Part shown: piece after piece, positions 62,439 through 64,000 of the stretch
How positions within the stretch are numbered: position 1 is the stretch's first letter
How the letters are laid out: the number at the start of each line of letters is the position of its first letter
From: an uncultured Lachnospiraceae bacterium
Lineage (GTDB): Bacteria; Bacillota; Clostridia; Lachnospirales; Lachnospiraceae
NCBI GenBank assembly: GCA_910589265.1
Contig: CAJUTQ010000013.1
Location: forward strand, 57,524-121,523
DNA: 64,000 nucleotides
Direction: 5' to 3'
Program-made: the position numbers and the translations under genes
Notes under the pieces: model-generated
Told to the model about the DNA's origin: nothing
The model's input: only the letters and a program-made list of their open reading frames with translations
Databases searched by the model: none

Positions 62439-63731
62439 TCATTCCCCGACCACTTTATCCAAGAGCCTTGCGGAAGTCCGCTTTGCCTCCCTTGTGGCGT
62501 GGGCGTAGACATTCATGGTGGTACTGACATCAGAGTGACCTAACAGTTCCTGCACATCTTTCGGCGCCGCACCGTTTGACAGGAGATTGCTTGTATAAGT
62601 ATGCCGGAGTGTGTGGAAATGAAAATCTTTTAGTTCCGGCAGTATCTTTCGGGCAGTCCGGCAGGCGGTTTCCACTGTTGCGGGAAGTTCCAGACAGCCG
62701 TCCGACCGCAGGCAGACAAAGAAGATTTCCGTATAATCCGCAGGAACTTCCTGTGTCCCGTCAAGGCAGTAATACTCATAATGTATCCTGTTCTTTTCCC
62801 TGACTTCTTTGTAATAATTCCTCTGGTACAGTTCCCCATACTGGAAACGGTTTTTATGCTGTGCCTTTTTTGCTGTTTTCAAAATATCAGCGAGGGTATC
62901 ACAGAAGTCCACAACACGCACCTTTTTCCTCTTTGTCGGTCCAATCTCCGTTTTGTGTCTTGAATTGTTGTATCGGACGCTTCTCCGCACTGTTAAATAC
63001 TGTTCTTCAAGGTTGATGTCCTGCCAAGTCAGCCCTGCCACTTCCCCAAGTCTTAACCCTGTGAAATAAGCTATCTGTACGGGCAGGATCGCGTCCTTGC
63101 TCCGTTTTCCAAGCTGTGCCAGCAGCTTTTGGTACAGTTCGTAGGTCAGTGTCTTTACGCTGCCGTTTTCAGCGGTATCTTCCGCAAATAAATCTACATT
63201 TTCAGCCTTTTTCTTCATTACCACATACTGCATGGGATTGAATGCGATAAGCTGTTTGGGAAATACTGCAAAGCGGAATGACTGCTGTAACACCGCCGAA
63301 AAGGAACGGATATAATCCTTTGTGTAGCCTTTGGAAACAAATTCTGCCTCCGTTCCCCCGAAAGTCAGCAAGTCCATGAACTGCTGCAAATGACCGGAAG
63401 TGATTGTTTTTAATCTGCGGTCACTGATCGGGTGCTGTTTCAGCCTGCCTATGGCTTGAAGATAATTGCCGACTGTTCCATTGCTAAGTGTGCCGACCTT
63501 TAATTCTTCCTCCGCCCAAATATCGAGCAGTTCCCCAAGCGTGATGTTGTCAGCCTTTGCAATGAATTTCTTTTCCTCATAGTCCTCCATTGCCTGCCGT
63601 AACAGCTTTTCCGTCTCGCTCTTGCTTTCCGTACCCGTAAACTCTTTCTGTACCAAGTTGCCGCTTGCGTCCTCTACATAGAAGCGATAGTACCATTTCT
63701 TTCCTTTTTTTCTTACAGAACCTTTTGCCAT
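62439..63731 (-). CDS. tyrosine recombinase (integrase) of an integrative element
   Basis: This 430-residue protein has an N-terminal arm-binding region (KGKKWYYRFYVEDASGN, about residues 10-26), a SAM-like core-binding domain (about 60-165) and a catalytic domain. The catalytic residues are present: Arg in FTGLRLGEVAGL, His and Arg in FHTLRHTYTSNLL, the second His in LLGHSDVSTTM and the nucleophilic Tyr in NVYAHATRE. Such integrases drive excision and insertion of ICE/Tn916-like elements in Firmicutes. AAAGGAG lies upstream of ATG 63731. GC content is clearly higher than in the flanking chromosome. Confidence 0.93.
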   Translation of the reverse strand: MAKGSVRKKGKKWYYRFYVEDASGNLVQKEFTGTESKSETEKLLRQAMEDYEEKKFIAKADNITLGELLDIWAEEELKVGTLSNGTVGNYLQAIGRLKQHPISDRRLKTITSGHLQQFMDLLTFGGTEAEFVSKGYTKDYIRSFSAVLQQSFRFAVFPKQLIAFNPMQYVVMKKKAENVDLFAEDTAENGSVKTLTYELYQKLLAQLGKRSKDAILPVQIAYFTGLRLGEVAGLTWQDINLEEQYLTVRRSVRYNNSRHKTEIGPTKRKKVRVVDFCDTLADILKTAKKAQHKNRFQYGELYQRNYYKEVREKNRIHYEYYCLDGTQEVPADYTEIFFVCLRSDGCLELPATVETACRTARKILPELKDFHFHTLRHTYTSNLLSNGAAPKDVQELLGHSDVSTTMNVYAHATREAKRTSARLLDKVVGE

Positions 63732-63815
63732 AATCCGTTCTCCTTTCGATAACGGGCAATCGGAACTGATGAAATGCTTTCTGCGTGTAAGTATATCATG
63801 ACTCCGATTGCTTTA

Positions 63816-64000
63816 CTATACCGATTCGGATTCTTCCCCCGATACCATAGAAAGAAGATTTGCAAGCCTTACGGTGGCTGTTTCAGGATTTTTGGAATAG
63901 ATCCTCACAATATCGCCCATATCATTAAACATATTTACGGTGTGGGTGATTTCCCGAAGGAACATAATCTCGTTATATTCCTTATTCGATTCAAACCCCA
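63816..64000 (-). CDS. C-terminal part of an unknown gene of the integrative element (cut by window edge)
   Basis: 61 codons before a TAG at 63816-63818. The sequence is helical and charged: NKEYNEIMFLREITHTVNMF then KNPETATVRLANLLSMVSG and an acidic end EESESV. It lies 84 bases before int. It does not resemble a small Xis. I do not recognise the family. Base composition matches the integrase. Confidence 0.6.
   Translation of the reverse strand, partial: GFESNKEYNEIMFLREITHTVNMFNDMGDIVRIYSKNPETATVRLANLLSMVSGEESESV

Noticed and set aside
1..64000. CRISPR array or Cas genes
   Set aside because: No regularly spaced repeats or Cas motifs were seen in the window.

Overview
The window reads as chromosome of a low-GC, anaerobic, spore-forming Firmicute, most likely a member of the Lachnospiraceae. 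The reasons are: a complete spoIIIAA-AH sporulation operon; Firmicute gene orders (nusB-xseA-xseB-ispA-dxs-tlyA-nadK-argR-recN and rimP-nusA-rnpM-ylxQ-infB-rbfA-nrnA-truB-ribF); AGGAGG or AGAAAGG ribosome-binding sites; and AT-rich intergenic DNA. I would not name a genus. Most genes lie on the minus strand, so operons read from high to low coordinates.

Layout. 1-7660: nucleotide, isoprenoid and recombination housekeeping run (asp23, nusB, xseA, xseB, ispA, dxs, tlyA, nadK, argR, start of recN). 7633-10412: prfC and a membrane-anchored transglutaminase-like protein. 10584-16066: the eight-gene spoIIIA operon, which builds the mother cell-forespore channel. 16085-18030: a plus-strand two-gene peptidase cassette behind a consensus sigma-A promoter. 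18068-20691: rpsO and pnp with structured leaders. 20704-23750: an exported NlpC/P60 cell-wall hydrolase with a WalR-like box, and a Na/Pi cotransporter. 23856-32079: the nine-gene rimP-to-ribF translation operon, with a promoter and a strong leader hairpin. 32086-39873: a GT2 glycosyltransferase with a polytopic membrane partner, a PAP2 phosphatase and a 1380-residue surface protein. 39948-48221: SRAP protein, tRNA-Val and tRNA-Met, GNAT, the CotH-DUF4956-VTC cluster, a small orphan protein, a lipoprotein and argS. 48222-53965: an AT-rich accessory stretch with gene remnants, an AIPR-family defence gene, a dead IS3-family element and a DUF3788 pseudogene. 53966-62025: TfoX-like, GyrI-like and WYL genes, a cyclase-family hydrolase, a FliD-like protein, an ACT protein, yajC, an exported protein, tgt and a VanY-type carboxypeptidase. 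62391-64000: the edge of an integrative element (tyrosine integrase plus one partial gene) with visibly higher GC.

How the genes work together. The first and third blocks are core housekeeping, and their control signals can be read directly: promoters for asp23, rpsO, rimP and argS, the hairpin leaders of pnp and rimP, and a pseudoknot-capable rpsO leader. SpoIIIA, the CotH-like protein and possibly the small orphan protein at 44772 point to sporulation. The surface protein at 35661, the NlpC/P60 enzyme, VanY, PAP2 and the glycosyltransferase pair are envelope functions. The least described parts are the CotH-DUF4956-VTC module, the transglutaminase/SLH surface protein, the DUF3788/TfoX/GyrI/WYL group and the AIPR island.
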